NCBI GenBank assembly: GCA_036426205.1
Contig: CM071568.1
Coordinates: 305,049,027-305,113,026 of the forward strand
DNA: 64,000 nucleotides
Direction: 5' to 3'
Source: Ascaphus truei
Taxonomy: Eukaryota; Chordata; Amphibia; Anura; Ascaphidae
Position numbers and translations under genes: made by a program. Below, piece after piece: positions 10,440 to 20,806 of the stretch (position 1 is the stretch's first letter; every line of letters begins with the position of its first letter). Below the pieces are notes generated by a model. It was not told where the DNA came from, did no database searches, and worked only from the letters and a program-made list of their open reading frames with translations.

Positions 10440-11009
10440 TGCCACACATTGTATAAACTTAAAAACAGCCGGCTAACCTGACGTGCGTTTCGTCGCTAAA
10501 CCAGCGGCGACTTCTTCCGGGGTGGACGTTGCCGCTTCTATGTCCGCCCCTTTATACGTAGTGGTTGTCATAGCAATCGGATAGATGCTTTTTACGAGTC
10601 GTGCTCCCTAGCGGTTGTACTGAGGGAGCTGCTGAATAATGGTTAGTGATTGGACCCATAGATTTTGTACTTCTAAGTATCTCTAGAGTGTTTCTTTTCA
10701 CTTATAAGTGTCACCTCATATTGAATCATATGGCAAAGGCTGCAATTTGATCTTATGTTTACAATGAGATAAAAAATAGAGACTTCTGGGGAGTGATCCT
10801 GTATTCAGAGGAAAGGGGTATATACAAAGCCCTCATTAATTCCTGAGGGGTATTGAGTGTGCAATAAATAGATCCACTTAGCATCACGCTGGAGAAGTAA
10901 TCTATCCCAATTCCCCTTACGGATGCTTGGGGCAATATGATCAATGCCTTGAAAAGTTAAGGTGTTAACATTTCCTGCATGTTTCTCACGAACATGCCTA
11001 GAGACTGGG
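10440..11009 (-). pseudogene. Penelope-like element: GIY-YIG endonuclease C-terminus and 3' region
   Basis: On the minus strand 11005-10807 encodes the end of a PLE endonuclease (PVSRHVREKH, IAPSIRKGN, WIYLLHTQYPSGINEG), followed by a 3' region down to about 10440. PLEs are retroelements whose reverse transcriptase is joined to a GIY-YIG endonuclease. The coding part stops abruptly at 11009 where the gypsy element begins. The uninterrupted equivalent is on the plus strand at 18941-19145, so the upstream half is either displaced beyond 16320 or lost. A hammerhead-like hairpin lies in the 3' region. Confidence 0.8.
10481..10520 (-). ncRNA. Hammerhead-like hairpin of the PLE (copy a)
   Basis: The minus strand reads CGGAAGA, A, a GTCGC/GCGAC stem with an AT-rich loop, then GAAACGCACG. 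This resembles the hammerhead core CUGANGA-stem II-GAAA known from PLE terminal regions, with U4 changed to G and an extra unpaired A. Catalysis is unproven. Confidence 0.4.
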
Positions 11010-11012
11010 GTA

Positions 11013-11831
11013 TCCAGGCCGAGCGTTGCCCACAAGCCAGACGAGACCCTGGGACTGAGGTGGAAAGGAGAAATACCACACACCTAACAGTAAACGGGGG
11101 CACGGCCGGAGTGTGGAAGTAGCGTTGATGGTCCAGGGAACAAAAATAGAAAGAGTTCAGTACTTGCCAACTCCAGCGTCGAAAAGTAAAGTCCGTAAGC
11201 CAATGGTCAAGGTGTAGGGAGAGCAGCGTGGTAGAGTGTCCTGGGTCGTGGAGCGGAGATAGAGCAGCGTAGTAGGGGTCCATAAGCCGTGTCCAGGGGA
11301 TAAGGAAGTCTGCAAGGTAGAGAGTCCAAAGCCAAATCCAAGGGGTTCCAGAGAGCAGCCCAAAGCCAAGGGTCAAAATCCAGGGATGTCAGCAGAGTAT
11401 CCAGGGACTGGAACAGGGACTGAAAGACAAGACAGGCAGGCAAAAGCAGACAGCACCAAGGTACAGAAGCTATGCAGAGCAAAGTGGTAACGGTGAGGGG
11501 AGACTAAATAGTTGGCTGGGGCCTATCAGAGGAAGGGGAGGAGCGGAGATGCGGCCCGAGGGAGGCCCTGATAGGGGGGAAGAGCCTGGGGGGTGGACCT
11601 GGAGGAGCAGGGGCAGGGAAATGTGCTGATGTGCGCACCGCACCTGAGGAGGTGGGGTCAGGCTCCCGGCGCCAGTAAAGGGAAGCCTGGGTCCGCGCGC
11701 GCCCCGGAAGTGCGGGAGCAGCCGTGGGGGAGTCCGCGAGGACCGAGGCACGCCGCTGGGGAGCCATAGCAGCGGGGTGAAGAGGTTAGGAGGCGCAGGA
11801 AGCGGGAGTACCCGCAGCGTGGATCCTTACA
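11013..11831 (-). mobile_element. 3' LTR of the chromovirus
   Basis: On the minus strand the LTR begins TGTAAGGATCC at 11831, directly after a polypurine tract. Its far end aligns with the 5' LTR from 16096. The canonical end there is TGTAACG on the plus strand (TTACA on the minus strand). In this copy a 12-bp block, 11016-11027, is the exact reverse complement of 16099-16110. The length of about 0.82 kb suits a vertebrate chromovirus. Confidence 0.8.
11504..11510 (-). promoter_or_regulatory. TATA-like box of the chromovirus LTR
   Basis: TATTTAG on the minus strand lies 24-30 bp upstream of 11480, the position predicted as transcript start from complementarity to the primer-binding site. Confidence 0.5.
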
Positions 11832-11833
11832 GT

Positions 11834-11844
11834 ACCCCCCCTCG
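11834..11844 (-). other. Polypurine tract
   Basis: CGAGGGGGGGT on the minus strand directly abuts the LTR start. It is the expected plus-strand DNA primer site. Confidence 0.7.
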
Positions 11845-11859
11845 AGGGTCGGACTCCGG

Positions 11860-12050
11860 ACGATTCATCCAAGGTCTGATGGGAAATTTTTGGTGGAATC
11901 GTTTGAGTAGAGACGGGGCGTGAAGATCCGCATGCGAGACCCAAGAATGATCCTGAGGTCCGTATCCTTTCCAGTGGACCAAAAACTGGAGTTTGCCCCT
12001 GGCAATGCGAGAGTCAATGATGGACTGAATTTCAAACTCCTGTTGTCCTG
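11860..12050 (-). pseudogene. Integrase-fused chromodomain
   Basis: The minus strand encodes a chromodomain-like stretch with the aromatic signature FLVHWKGYG and HSWVS, followed by a basic helix and the end of pol. Chromodomains at the integrase C-terminus steer integration to particular chromatin. The domain appears largely intact although upstream frames are broken. Confidence 0.7.
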
Positions 12051-13180
12051 GTAAAATGGAGGGAGAAGGCCACAGTGAAAGATGAGCAAATCATGTGCCT
12101 TGGATGAACGGTTTCAAGAGTGAAACATGGAAGATGGGTGAAATCTTCATAGAGGGAGGCAAGCGAAGCCACAGGATTAATTTGTCTCAGAATAGAGAAA
12201 GGACCCAGAAACCTGGGAGACAGTTTAGGGGTTGGAGCCTTCAGTTTGTTATTTTTAGAAGAAAGCCAGACCTTCTCTCCAGGTACGAACTTATGGGCCT
12301 CCCGATGAAGCCTATCCACTTGTCTCTTCTGTCTTAGAACGGACTCCTGTAAAGCTGTTTGAATCCTCCTCCATGACCCCTGTAAGGTGGATATCCTATC
12401 CTCTGCTGCAGGAACTCCGGACCTGGAAGAATGCATGGGTAGGTGGGTAGGATGAAATCCATAGTTTACAAAAAAAGGTGATTCTTGAGTGGACTCATTC
12501 TTGAGAGAGTTAATCGCAAATTCTGCCCAAGGAAGTAACTCTGCCCAATTATCCTGAGAATCGGAAGAAAAACAACGCAAATACTGTTCGAGGGACTGGT
12601 TCATGCGTTCAGTCTGCCCATTCATTTGGGGATGATAGCCTGAGGAATAAAGAAGGGTAATGCCCAGCCTCTGGGAAAATGCACGCCAGAACTTTGAAAC
12701 AAATTGAGTATCACGATCCGAAACAATGGACAACGGAACGCCATGAATACGGAAAAATTATTTTACAAAAATTTCAGCCAAAGTACTAGAATTGGGTAGA
12801 CCCTTTAGGGGAACAAAATGAGCTTGCTTGGAGAATCTGTCGACAACTTCTAGAATAGTAGTCATACCATTAGACGGGGGAAGATCCACGATTAAGTCGA
12901 TAGCAATGTGACTCCAAGGACTGTCCGGGACGGGAGAGGTTGTTGAAGACCAGAAGGCTTTTGACGGACTTATTTTGTGCGCAGTCTGGGCAAGAGGAGG
13001 TGAAAGCTCTAATGTCCTTTATCATATTGGGCCACCAGAAGGTTCGCCGAATCAGATCCGTAGTCTTCTTAAAACCGGGATGGCCGGCAGATCTGGAGGA
13101 GTGACCCCATTCAAGAATTTTGAGATGAAAACGTGGGGCTGCGTAAAGACGACCATCAGGGACCTCTAGCTCTTTGGGGA
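12050..13180 (-). pseudogene. Chromovirus integrase
   Basis: An HHCC zinc-binding region is visible near 13100-12965 (GH, H, CPDC). The catalytic core follows, with an [11 protein letters not shown]sp, an SDRDTQF Asp near 12720 and the NGQTERMNQ Glu near 12620. There is a stop near 12757 and a frameshift near 12940. The core continues into the chromodomain. Confidence 0.8.
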
Positions 13181-14620
13181 CCTGTGCTTGAGACTCCAAA
13201 ATCTTATCCAGTATGTCAAAGGACGCGGCAGAGCTATACAATTGGGGGAACAGAATACGCTCCGGGACTTCCTGTGACCTCTCCTCAGTGATAAACTGAC
13301 AGGACAATGCATCAGCTTTGATATTCTTTGTGCCAGGAATATAAGAGGTGATGAAGTTAAACCTTGAGAAGAACAACGCCCAACGAGCTTGACGGGGCCC
13401 AAGATGACGAGCACCTTCAATGTAAGAGATTTTTGTGGTCCGTCAGAATCAGAATGGTTTCCTTGGTTCCTTCCATAAGATGTCTCCATTCTTGTAATGC
13501 CATCTTGATGGCCAACAACTCCCTATTCCCCACATCATAATTTCTTTCTGCTGAAGAATTTTTTTTAGAAAAAAACCCACAGGGGTGTAGTTTATCTTCG
13601 GGGGTGGTTCTTTGAGAGAGGACCGCATCGGCTCCCACATCGGAAGCGTCAACTTCCAAGGTAAAGGGGAGGGTGGGGACGGGATGTCGCAGAATGGGAG
13701 CCGAGACAAAGGCTCTTTTAAGAGAATCAAAGGCACGGCTGGCCTCCAATGGCCAAGAGGAAGGATCTGCACCTTTTTTGTAAGGGCCGCCCCTTACAAA
13801 CCAGCAATAAATTTCCTATAATAATTTGCGAAGCCAAGGAAATGCTGAATTGCCTTTAAAGAGTTACTGTAGGTTGTGGCCATTCGAGTACAGAATTGAG
13901 CTTCTCCGGATCCATAGTGAACCCCTGGTCCGAGACAATGTATCCCAGGAAGGTGGTTGAGGATTGATGAAAGATACACTTCTCCATTTTGGCGTAGAGC
14001 TTGTTGGCCCGTAAACGAGAGAGCACCATCTTGGTATGGAGAAGGTGTTCCTTGAGGGTTTTAGAAAAGATGAGGATATCATCCAAGTAGATAATCACAA
14101 AAGAATTCAATAGATCACGAAAAACCTAATTCATAAAGTCTTGGAAGACTGCAGGGGCATTGCACAACCCAAAAGGTATCACCAGGTACTCATAGTAACC
14201 GCTGCGCGTGTTGAACGCGGTCTTCCACTCTTCACCACTGCGGATGCGAATCAGGTTATATGCCCCCCGTAGATCAAGTGTAGAGAAAATCGTCGCACCT
14301 TGCAGCCTATCGAGGAGCTCTGGCATAAGAGGCAAAGGGTAGCGATTCTTGATGGTAATTTTATTTAGGCCACGGAAATCGATGCACGGGTGAAGCGTCC
14401 CATCTTTCTTTTTTACAAAAAAGAATCCTGCTCCGGCGGGAGAAGTGGATTTCTGGATGAAGCCTTTTTGAAGGTTTTCTGTGATATACTCGGACATGGC
14501 CTCCATCTCAGGCAAAGATAATGGATAAGACCTGGCTTTGGGAAAAGGGGCACCCTGAATAAAGTCAATCGGGCAGTCGAAAGGGCGATGAGGGGGGAGC
14601 TCCTTGGATTTGGTCTTACT
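13180..14620 (-). pseudogene. Chromovirus reverse transcriptase and RNase H
   Basis: RT motifs in order: [37 protein letters not shown], a [14 protein letters not shown] block and YLDDILIF near 14085. RNase H follows with [16 protein letters not shown] and a TDHKNL motif. A TAG stop separates the fingers/palm from YLDD at about 14126, and frameshifts lie near 13800 and 13420. The order RT then RNase H then integrase is normal for Ty3/gypsy, unlike the element at 41.2 kb. Confidence 0.85.
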
Positions 14621-15170
14621 GAAGACAACCAGGAACTCTGTACAGACGTCCGGTAGGGTGGCATCTTGCGGGGGAAAGGTTTCCAAGACGGCCAATACCG
14701 CTGTGAACGGAGGAGGCAATTCCACATGGGGTGATCGGCATGTCCAATCGGCAGTCCAATCGATAATGGGATTGTGAAGTTGTAGCCATGGTAAGCCCAG
14801 GATGAGTTGAACCGAAGGGGAATGGATGACATCAAACGAAATAAGTTCCAAATGTCCATCCTTCATAGAAAGTTCAATGGAAAGTGTCTCCAAGGAAATA
14901 AAGGCTGGCTGCAGGGGTCGACCATCAATAGCCTCTAGGAAATTCCTACAGGAAATAGCCTACAGGAAATTCCTTCTCCCGGAGAGGAATGTTGTACTGG
15001 ATAGAAAAAGCATGATTCATGAGATTCCCTCCGGATCCAGAATCGAGGAAGGCCAGAGCGGGGGTTTGAACGCTGGCGTACTTAAGGAGGACAGGAAGTA
15101 AGATGCGCTTGGGGAGACCCTGTGCGGGAGAAGGGAAAGAAGAGATGGTACCCAGTGAGATCCCCTCATA
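14620..15170 (-). pseudogene. Chromovirus aspartic protease and linker
   Basis: The DSGS active-site motif (ALAFLDSGSGGNLM) is near 15040, and an [12 protein letters not shown] motif near 14790 marks the protease end. A 12-bp direct repeat (CCTACAGGAAAT, at about 14946 and 14960) disrupts the frame between them. Confidence 0.75.
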
Positions 15171-16093
15171 CATCACAGGGTGTTGGTGTTTCCCGGCCTC
15201 AAGGGACAACGCGGCAGGATGTGTCCAGGGGATCCACAATAGAAGCACAGGCCCTCGTTCCTCCGACGTAGTCGTTCCGTAGAAAGTTGATGGCTGCCCA
15301 GTTGCATGGGTTCCGGAGCGTCCAATGCTGGTAAAGCAAGAGCAGGAGACCTGGAAGTAGAAGTCATAGAAACAGAAGTGCGAGGACGTTGACGTTCAGC
15401 CCGCCTTTCCAGAAGTCGTTGATTGACCCTGATGCACAAAGTGATTAAGGCCTCCAATGAGGATGGCCTCTCATGAGCCGCCAGTTCGTCCTTTAAATAT
15501 TCCGAAAGTCCCTGCCAGAAAGCCGCGGAAAGTGCCCCATCGTTCCAGTCAGTCTGAGCTGCGATTGTCCGGAATTCCAGAGCGTAACGTACCACAGATC
15601 TCCGACCCTACGAAATGTGGAACAAGGAGGAAGCAGCCATATCACTACGTCGAGGGGTATCGAAGACTAAACGAAATTCTCTCTTAAAGTTAGGGAAGCT
15701 GTAAGTGAGTTCTGGTTTTAGCTCCCAGATTGGTGAAGCCCAGGCCAGGGCGTCCCCGGTGAGAAGGGAAAAAACATAAGCTACCTTGGTACGATCCGTG
15801 GGGAAGCGAGAGGGTGATAGTTCGAATTATATCTCGCACTGATTTAAAAACCCACGGCATGCAAGAGGGTCTCCCACGTATTTACTAGGCAATTCCGAAG
15901 AACCTGTTCCTTCACGGGAGACAGTGGGAGAGATAACGGAACTGGAGACATTAATCTGGGGAATCTGAGAGGTTAAGGTAGCAATCTGTTGGTTAAGAGC
16001 GGTAACCAGGTTGTCCAAGAAGGTAAAGAGTTTGGAGATAGTGGTTTGGGTATCTTCCACCTCAGGGGGGTCTGGGTCTGTTGGGCTCTGCAT
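15171..16093 (-). pseudogene. Chromovirus gag
   Basis: The likely start codon is at 16093, only two bases from the LTR and inside the self-priming site. A coiled-coil-like N-terminus (LDNLVTALNQQIATL) precedes a capsid region, and a CX2CX4HX4C knuckle (CFYCGSPGHILPRC) lies near 15215-15250. A TAA at about 15827 and a frameshift near 15600 break the frame. The sequence is close to Sushi-ichi gag, the lineage that gave rise to mammalian PEG10/RTL genes. Confidence 0.8.
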
Positions 16094-16095
16094 AA
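16085..16095 (-). promoter_or_regulatory. Self-priming primer-binding site
   Basis: TTATGCAGAGC directly follows the LTR on the minus strand. Ten contiguous bases are complementary to GCTCTGCATA in the LTR (11480 down to 11471), which lies just below a TATA-like box. Tf1/sushi elements prime reverse transcription with the 5' end of their own RNA rather than a tRNA. This fits that arrangement. Confidence 0.65.
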
Positions 16096-16320
16096 TGTAA
16101 CGCTCGGCCTGCCCACAAGCCAGACGAGACCCCGGAACTGAGGTGGAAAGGAGAAATACCACACACAACAGTAAACGGGGGCACGGCCGGAGTGTGGAAG
16201 TAGCGTAGATGGTCCAGGGAACAAAAATAGAAAGAGTTCAGTACTTGCCAACTCCAGTGTCGAAGGGTAAAGTCCGTAAGCCATTGGTCAAGGTGTAGGG
16301 AGAGCAGCGTGGTAGAGTGT
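16096..16320 (-). mobile_element. Truncated 5' LTR of the chromovirus
   Basis: 225 bp matching the U5-side end of the 3' LTR (11013-11240) with a few substitutions. The match stops at 16320, where PLE-related sequence starts, so U3 and the promoter are missing. Confidence 0.8.
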
Positions 16321-16420
16321 CCGTAATGCAGAGAATGGGAAGGAGCGCACGATCTGACGGGAGCAAGGAGAGGACCCAGTTCAAAAAATATAAACTTTAA
16401 TGTGTCATAGACCTAAAATC

Positions 16421-16460
16421 CAACGCGTGTCGAACGCTTGTGCGTTCTTTATCAAGGATA
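16421..16460 (-). ncRNA. Hammerhead-like hairpin (copy b)
   Basis: The minus strand reads CTTGATAAAG, an AACGC/GCGTT stem with an ACAA loop, then CGACACGCGTTGG. It has the same layout as copies a, c, d and e, with GAAA changed to GACA. Confidence 0.35.
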
Positions 16461-16737
16461 ACATACACTGTAAAAAACATCCAAATATATACCCCTCTTA
16501 CCAGCGACCCGTTCGCGCCAAAAGAACCGCATACTGACGTCATGACGGCCGTGCGCGCCAACCCGCGCATGCGTGAACCGCCAAGATGGCAGAAACAGTC
16601 AAAAGGGCAGAAGTGGTGGCTAGAGGGTAGGGAGGCAGGAAAACTAACTAAGGGCAAAAACAACGGTAACCCAAAAGGCACAAAAAAATATAAATAGCAA
16701 GGATATAATCTTAAAGCTATAAATCATAAATCAGCCC

Positions 16738-16850
16738 TTAAAAAGAAAGAAGGGAGAAGAAGGAAAAGAAAAATAATAAGAGAATAGAAAAAAAGGGGAG
16801 AGAAGAAAAGTAGAAAAGAGAGGAAGAAGGAAGAAGAAAAAAAGAAAGGC
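16738..16850 (+). repeat. Purine-rich (GA/A) tract
   Basis: More than 100 bases made almost only of A and G on the plus strand, inside the PLE 3' region. Confidence 0.8.
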
Positions 16851-17270
16851 AACGGAAGATAAGCAAAAATAAAACAATAATAAACTAACATTTAAACAAA
16901 AAAAGGAATGAATTAAAACAATATGAAATATTAATAACTTGATAAGATAATGGTAATACCGCATAATCTAAATATATAATAATCATAATAAAAATTATTA
17001 TTAGCAATTCATGAAAAAATGTCTGAAGATAATGTGTTGATAAAAAATGATAAATATAATAACCACAGGAAAACAGACAAAAACAAGGAACCAGAGCTAA
17101 TCATAAAAATACTGGATAAGGAAACACCAGATCAAAGGAAGTGACTCAAATGCCATTCAATATTCAAACCGAAGGGAGAGCGTGTTCTAAGAATAAAAAT
17201 CCAATAAGCCTCCCTTCGGTTTAATAAATTGATATGGTCACCATCCCTCATCCTGTTGCGAACCAATATT

Positions 17271-17507
17271 ACATCAATGGCTTTATAAATTGTAAGAGTC
17301 AATTTGTAGTTTACCTGATCACATGTGGATGTGGAAAAAGGTATGTGGGTAGGACGATTAGAGCTCTCAAAATAAGAATATTGGAGCATTTAAGACTTAT
17401 CAGATTAAATGACCTGAATCATCCAGTGTCCAAGCACTTTTCTGAGTGTCGACAGGGAGGCGTTGGTAACTTTTCATTTTTGGGCATTGAATTGGTTCGC
17501 AACAGGA
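17271..17507 (+). pseudogene. Inverted PLE endonuclease N-terminal part
   Basis: The plus strand encodes FVVYLITCGCGKRYVGRT and HPVSKHFSECRQGG, the GIY-YIG core with its cysteines and a conserved H-x-S-x-H-F-like motif, ending at GIELVRN. The next residues expected in the family are encoded on the other strand just to the left. A short stretch (TTGGTTCGCAACAGG) appears at both breakpoints in opposite orientation, as after twin priming. Confidence 0.65.
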
Positions 17508-17514
17508 CATAGGA

Positions 17515-17660
17515 TGGTAGAGCCGTCACAAAGTCCCTTAAGACTTTGTCAATATATATGCTCGAGTTCTCTGTGAGTGACCCTATGCCCGACACTATGG
17601 GTCTACCAGGGGGCTTGTTCTTATTTTTATGTATCTTTGGAATACTATAGAATGTTGCTA
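17515..17660 (-). pseudogene. PLE reverse transcriptase fragment (PGRPIVSG region)
   Basis: The minus strand encodes an IPKIHK...PPGRPIVSGIGSL stretch, the N-terminal RT signature of PLEs, ending at DFVTALPS. It lies next to, but opposite in orientation from, the RT body that begins at 17690. Confidence 0.65.
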
Positions 17661-17689
17661 TAGTTGGTTGTTTATTTGTCTAAGACACA

Positions 17690-18740
17690 AAGGATGTACT
17701 AAGATGTCTTGATGGTATACAGGTAAAAGACACTACTCTACTTTTCAGTTTTGACGTAGAGTCACTGTACACCAGTATAAAGCATGATGTGGGTCTATGG
17801 GCAGTAAAATATTTCCTGGCTACCAAAAACTCCCTTTTTCAAGATCACAACACATTTATTCTTGAACTCCTTTAATTTATCCTCCAGCATAACTATTATC
17901 TCTTTGACTGCAAATACCATCTACAAATAGAGGGAACCACTATGGGCCCTACATGTGCCCCCACATACGCCAACATTTATTTAGGTTGGTGGGAAGAGGT
18001 TAGTGTGTTCTCCGAGGCCATGTCACAGTATACCCAACACATCGATATGTGGATCAGATATATTGATGACATTATGCTGCTGTGGCAAGGCAGCAGAGAG
18101 GAATTAGACAACTTCCTGGGTCTGCTGAATGCTAATGAGCATAACCGCAGACTAACATCAGAAGTCAGCTTAGAAAGTATTACTTTCCTAGATCTAAAAA
18201 TTAGCAAAACCTCTGATGGGTATCTCAACCTGCAACTACAAAAAGAACAGCAACTAACAGTTACCTCAGGGTAGATAGTTATCACTCTAAAGCCCTAATT
18301 AGGGGGATCCCCACAGGTCAATATCTGCGGATAAGAAGAAATTGTTCTGACCTAAGTACCTTCAAACAACAAGCGAAGGAAATGAAAGATAACTTTTTAG
18401 CAAGGGGCTATTCAAAAACACAGTTTAAAACAGCTTATCATAGGGCGGTAACCACACCAAGAGATGAACTGTTATTAGATAAGTCAAAAACCAACAGCAG
18501 CAAAGAGATTAGATGCATCAGCACTTTTAATGGTCAATGGAGAGAAATGAATGCGATATTGGGGAAATATTGGCATCTACTCATAAATGATGATGACTTG
18601 AAGGTGGTCTTGAAAAGTAAACCATCAGTGGTCTGGAGGAGATCCAAAAATATCCGTGATCTCCTCGTACATAGTCACTATACCAGACAAAAAAACAAAA
18701 AATCAGAATACATGGCTAAAGGTAAAAGGTTTTTATAAAT
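17690..18740 (+). pseudogene. PLE reverse transcriptase body
   Basis: RT motifs in order: FSFDVESLYTSIKHD near 17740, MGPTCAPTYANIYL near 17942, RYIDDIMLLW near 18055, and ITFLDLKI near 18180. Frames break at a TAA near 17876 and again at 18275-18380; a second open part covers 18382-18738. The enzyme would copy element RNA at a nicked target. The start is missing or inverted, so the copy is inactive. Confidence 0.8.
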
Positions 18741-18799
18741 GCCATAATTGTAAGGCCTGTGACCATATGAAGGAAAGTAAGAAACCTACACAATTAAGG

Positions 18800-19145
18800 A
18801 TGTTATTAATTGTAAAAGTACAGGAGTGATATATTTGATCACTTGTATATGCGGAGCTAAATATGTGGGTAAAACTAAAAGAGAATCGAGAAGGCGAACT
18901 TTAGAACATCTGGTTTCCATTAGAAACCTACTGGCTAACCCAGTCTCTAGGCATGTTCGTGAGAAACATGCAGGAAATGTTAGCACCTTAACTTTTCAAG
19001 GCATTCATCATATTGCCCCAAGCATCCGTAAGGGGAATATGGGATAGATTACTTCTCCAGTGTGAGGCCAAGTGGATCTATTTATTGCACACTCAATACC
19101 CCTCAGGAATCAATGAGGGCTTTGTATATACCCCTTTCCTCTGAA
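18800..19145 (+). pseudogene. PLE GIY-YIG endonuclease
   Basis: The plus strand carries VIYLITCICGAKYVGKTKRE, then NPVSRHVREKHAGN and IAPSIRKGN, and ends WIYLLHTQYPSGINEG. Stop and frame problems occur near 18830 and 19040. The 3' region follows to about 19282 and is cut off there. Sequence 18941-19282 is the inverted match of 10640-11009. Confidence 0.75.
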
Positions 19146-19282
19146 TACAGGATCACTCAGTCCCTATTTTTGATCTCATTGTAAACATAAGATCAAATTG
19201 CAGCCTTTGCCATATGATTCAATATGAGGTGATACTTATAAGTGAAAAGAAACACTCTAGAGATACTTAGAAGTACAAAAGG

Positions 19283-20117
19283 GCAATACTAAATGTACAT
19301 GCAACTCACAAGCCCATAAGTAGGGTATACACACACTAAAACACTGAAATACACGTCAGGGTTTGTGTTTATTTGTACAGACAGTTTTAGCAGAATACTG
19401 TTATTACACCATACTTACATGTGTACAAGGATCCTATGATATGCTGTGACTGGGAACAGCATACCACCGGAATCAGGAGAGGGGCATTTTGGAACACCTA
19501 TTTGCAATTGTAACAACATAAATCCACTCTGTGGCTAAGACGATCTACTGATTTTACCCTACTGTGGAGATCATATAAATCTAAACACTTACCCATGAGA
19601 TCATAAGATATGTACCAGGTGTGTAGGTCGACATAGCTTGTAGGACACCTATATGCTAAGACTCAGAGAATACTCTAATCATTGACTATATGACCACGAG
19701 TCTTTGTCCTCCTCACCCCTATTCTAATTAAATGGGGATTTTCTAACATCTGAACTACGAGAATACACATTATTGTCTGTAGATGTCATTCACCTACTTG
19801 CTACTTTTAGTTAAACATTCACAACACATTTAGATTTCATTATAAGAATATAAATAAAGCATTTTTTATTTTATTTTTAGTATTAATTGTTAGTGTATAA
19901 CCCTGGTAAGACCGAACATTATATTATAAACGTTTGGTCTGTAGTGCGCCTTGTAAAGGGAGTCTTTATGTGGATTGTGTCTCTTTGACACATTCCATTT
20001 GCTATATGTCCATTTCAGTACCACTCCCTGGCAGCACACAATAGGCACATTGAGTTAGAGCGAGGTATCTCTTTTTTCTGTTTACTTATTGCCTAACCCT
20101 GATTTTATTACTTATCT
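19283..20117. other. Unassigned AT-rich block (inverted-arm copy)
   Basis: Inverted counterpart of 9340-9740 and 2969-3540. No gene or known element was recognised. Confidence 0.4.
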
Positions 20118-20439
20118 AACGTTACCTAGTTCATATCTCTTACCTAACTCTCATCTACTATATGTGTTACATGCCAAGCGTGTATTTAATGCCCACCTGT
20201 GCCTGCCCTTATACCCATAAACATTATTTATATATTATTATTTACATTATTTGCAAACTCACATTATATAGCATAGTCTGTAACAACATACAATTTATGT
20301 GACATATAAGGATACAAAAAAGACACAGCGCACAACGCTCATAGTGCATTACAAGATATTATTGACATATATAATAAATGGGCGAGTAATGTGCGTACAT
20401 CAAATGCAATAATTACGAGCAGTTTCGGGAAGATAGGAG

Positions 20440-20620
20440 TGTGAGATGGATGAAAGGGCAGTGTGTGTGTAGACAGGAGTGAGTGTGAGATGGATGAAAG
20501 GGCAGTGTGTGTGTAGACAGGAGTGTGAGATGGATGAAAGGGCAGTGTGAGTGTAGACAGGAGTGTGAGATGGATGAAAGGGCAGTGTGTGTGTAGACAG
20601 GGGTGTGAGATGGATGAAAG
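20440..20620 (+). repeat. Minisatellite, about 40-bp unit, 4-5 copies
   Basis: Units contain GTGTGAGATGGATGAAAGGG followed by CAGTGTGTGTGTAGACAGG, with small variants. The last copy is partial. Confidence 0.85.
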
Positions 20621-20776
20621 TTACCTTGGACTCCGCAGGGGTTCTCTGGGGGTATGGTGTCAGTGACAGTGTGCGACAGTCAAATAGGTGTGTGTCAGTG
20701 ATGTCACTGTACCTTTTGGCCAATGAGAGTCGTGTGGGAGGCTGAGTATGGGCGGGCGGACACAAGGACCAATGTG

Positions 20777-20806
20777 TGTGTGTGTGTGTGTATGTGTGTG
20801 TCACAA
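20777..20806. repeat. (TG)n microsatellite
   Basis: Interrupted TG dinucleotide run. Confidence 0.9.

Larger units (their letters stand above)
3650..11005. repeat. Left arm of a large inverted repeat
   Basis: Read in reverse complement, this stretch matches 18941-25830 block by block: AT-rich segment, zinc-finger remnant, L2 piece, GC-rich segment, Tc1-like remnant, minisatellite, AT-rich block, PLE endonuclease tail. The arms differ by indels: an extra LTR in the left arm, about 0.9 kb (roughly 9740-10640) missing from the right arm, and a minisatellite insertion in the right arm. Confidence 0.75.
11010..16320 (-). mobile_element. Ty3/gypsy chromovirus (Sushi-ichi/Tf1-sushi-like), degenerate
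   Basis: The element runs right to left: partial 5' LTR 16096-16320, self-priming site 16085-16095, gag with CCHC knuckle, protease, reverse transcriptase, RNase H, integrase, chromodomain, polypurine tract, 3' LTR 11013-11831. The order gag-PR-RT-RH-IN plus chromodomain defines chromoviruses, and the gag knuckle and linker resemble the Sushi lineage. Several stops and frameshifts break the frames, and the 5' LTR lacks U3, so the copy cannot be transcribed from its own promoter. It begins at 11010 exactly where PLE coding sequence stops, so it appears inserted in, or joined to, that PLE. Confidence 0.85.
16321..17270 (-). pseudogene. Second PLE: endonuclease C-terminus and 3' region
   Basis: The minus strand at 17270-17145 encodes NRMRDGDHINLLNRREAYW and SPFGLN, the GIY-YIG C-terminal signature, followed by a long 3' region. 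The 3' region contains a purine-rich tract (16738-16850) and a hammerhead-like hairpin at 16421-16460, as in the element at 10440. The endonuclease N-terminus is adjacent but inverted (17271-17507). Confidence 0.7.

Noticed and set aside
10481..10520. A canonical, active hammerhead ribozyme
   Set aside because: The U4 position is changed and an extra A precedes stem II, so it is listed only as hammerhead-like.
11017..11831. LTR of the chromovirus as a host gene because of its long open frames (11207-11767)
   Set aside because: These frames lie wholly in the LTR U3/R region and are compositional.
16731..16964. Phe/Leu-rich 77-codon frame that could look like a membrane protein
   Set aside because: It is the reverse translation of a purine-rich tract in a PLE 3' region.
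20440..20620. Possible CRISPR array (regular repeats)
   Set aside because: The repeats are contiguous with no unique spacers, there are no cas genes and the sequence is vertebrate. It is a minisatellite.
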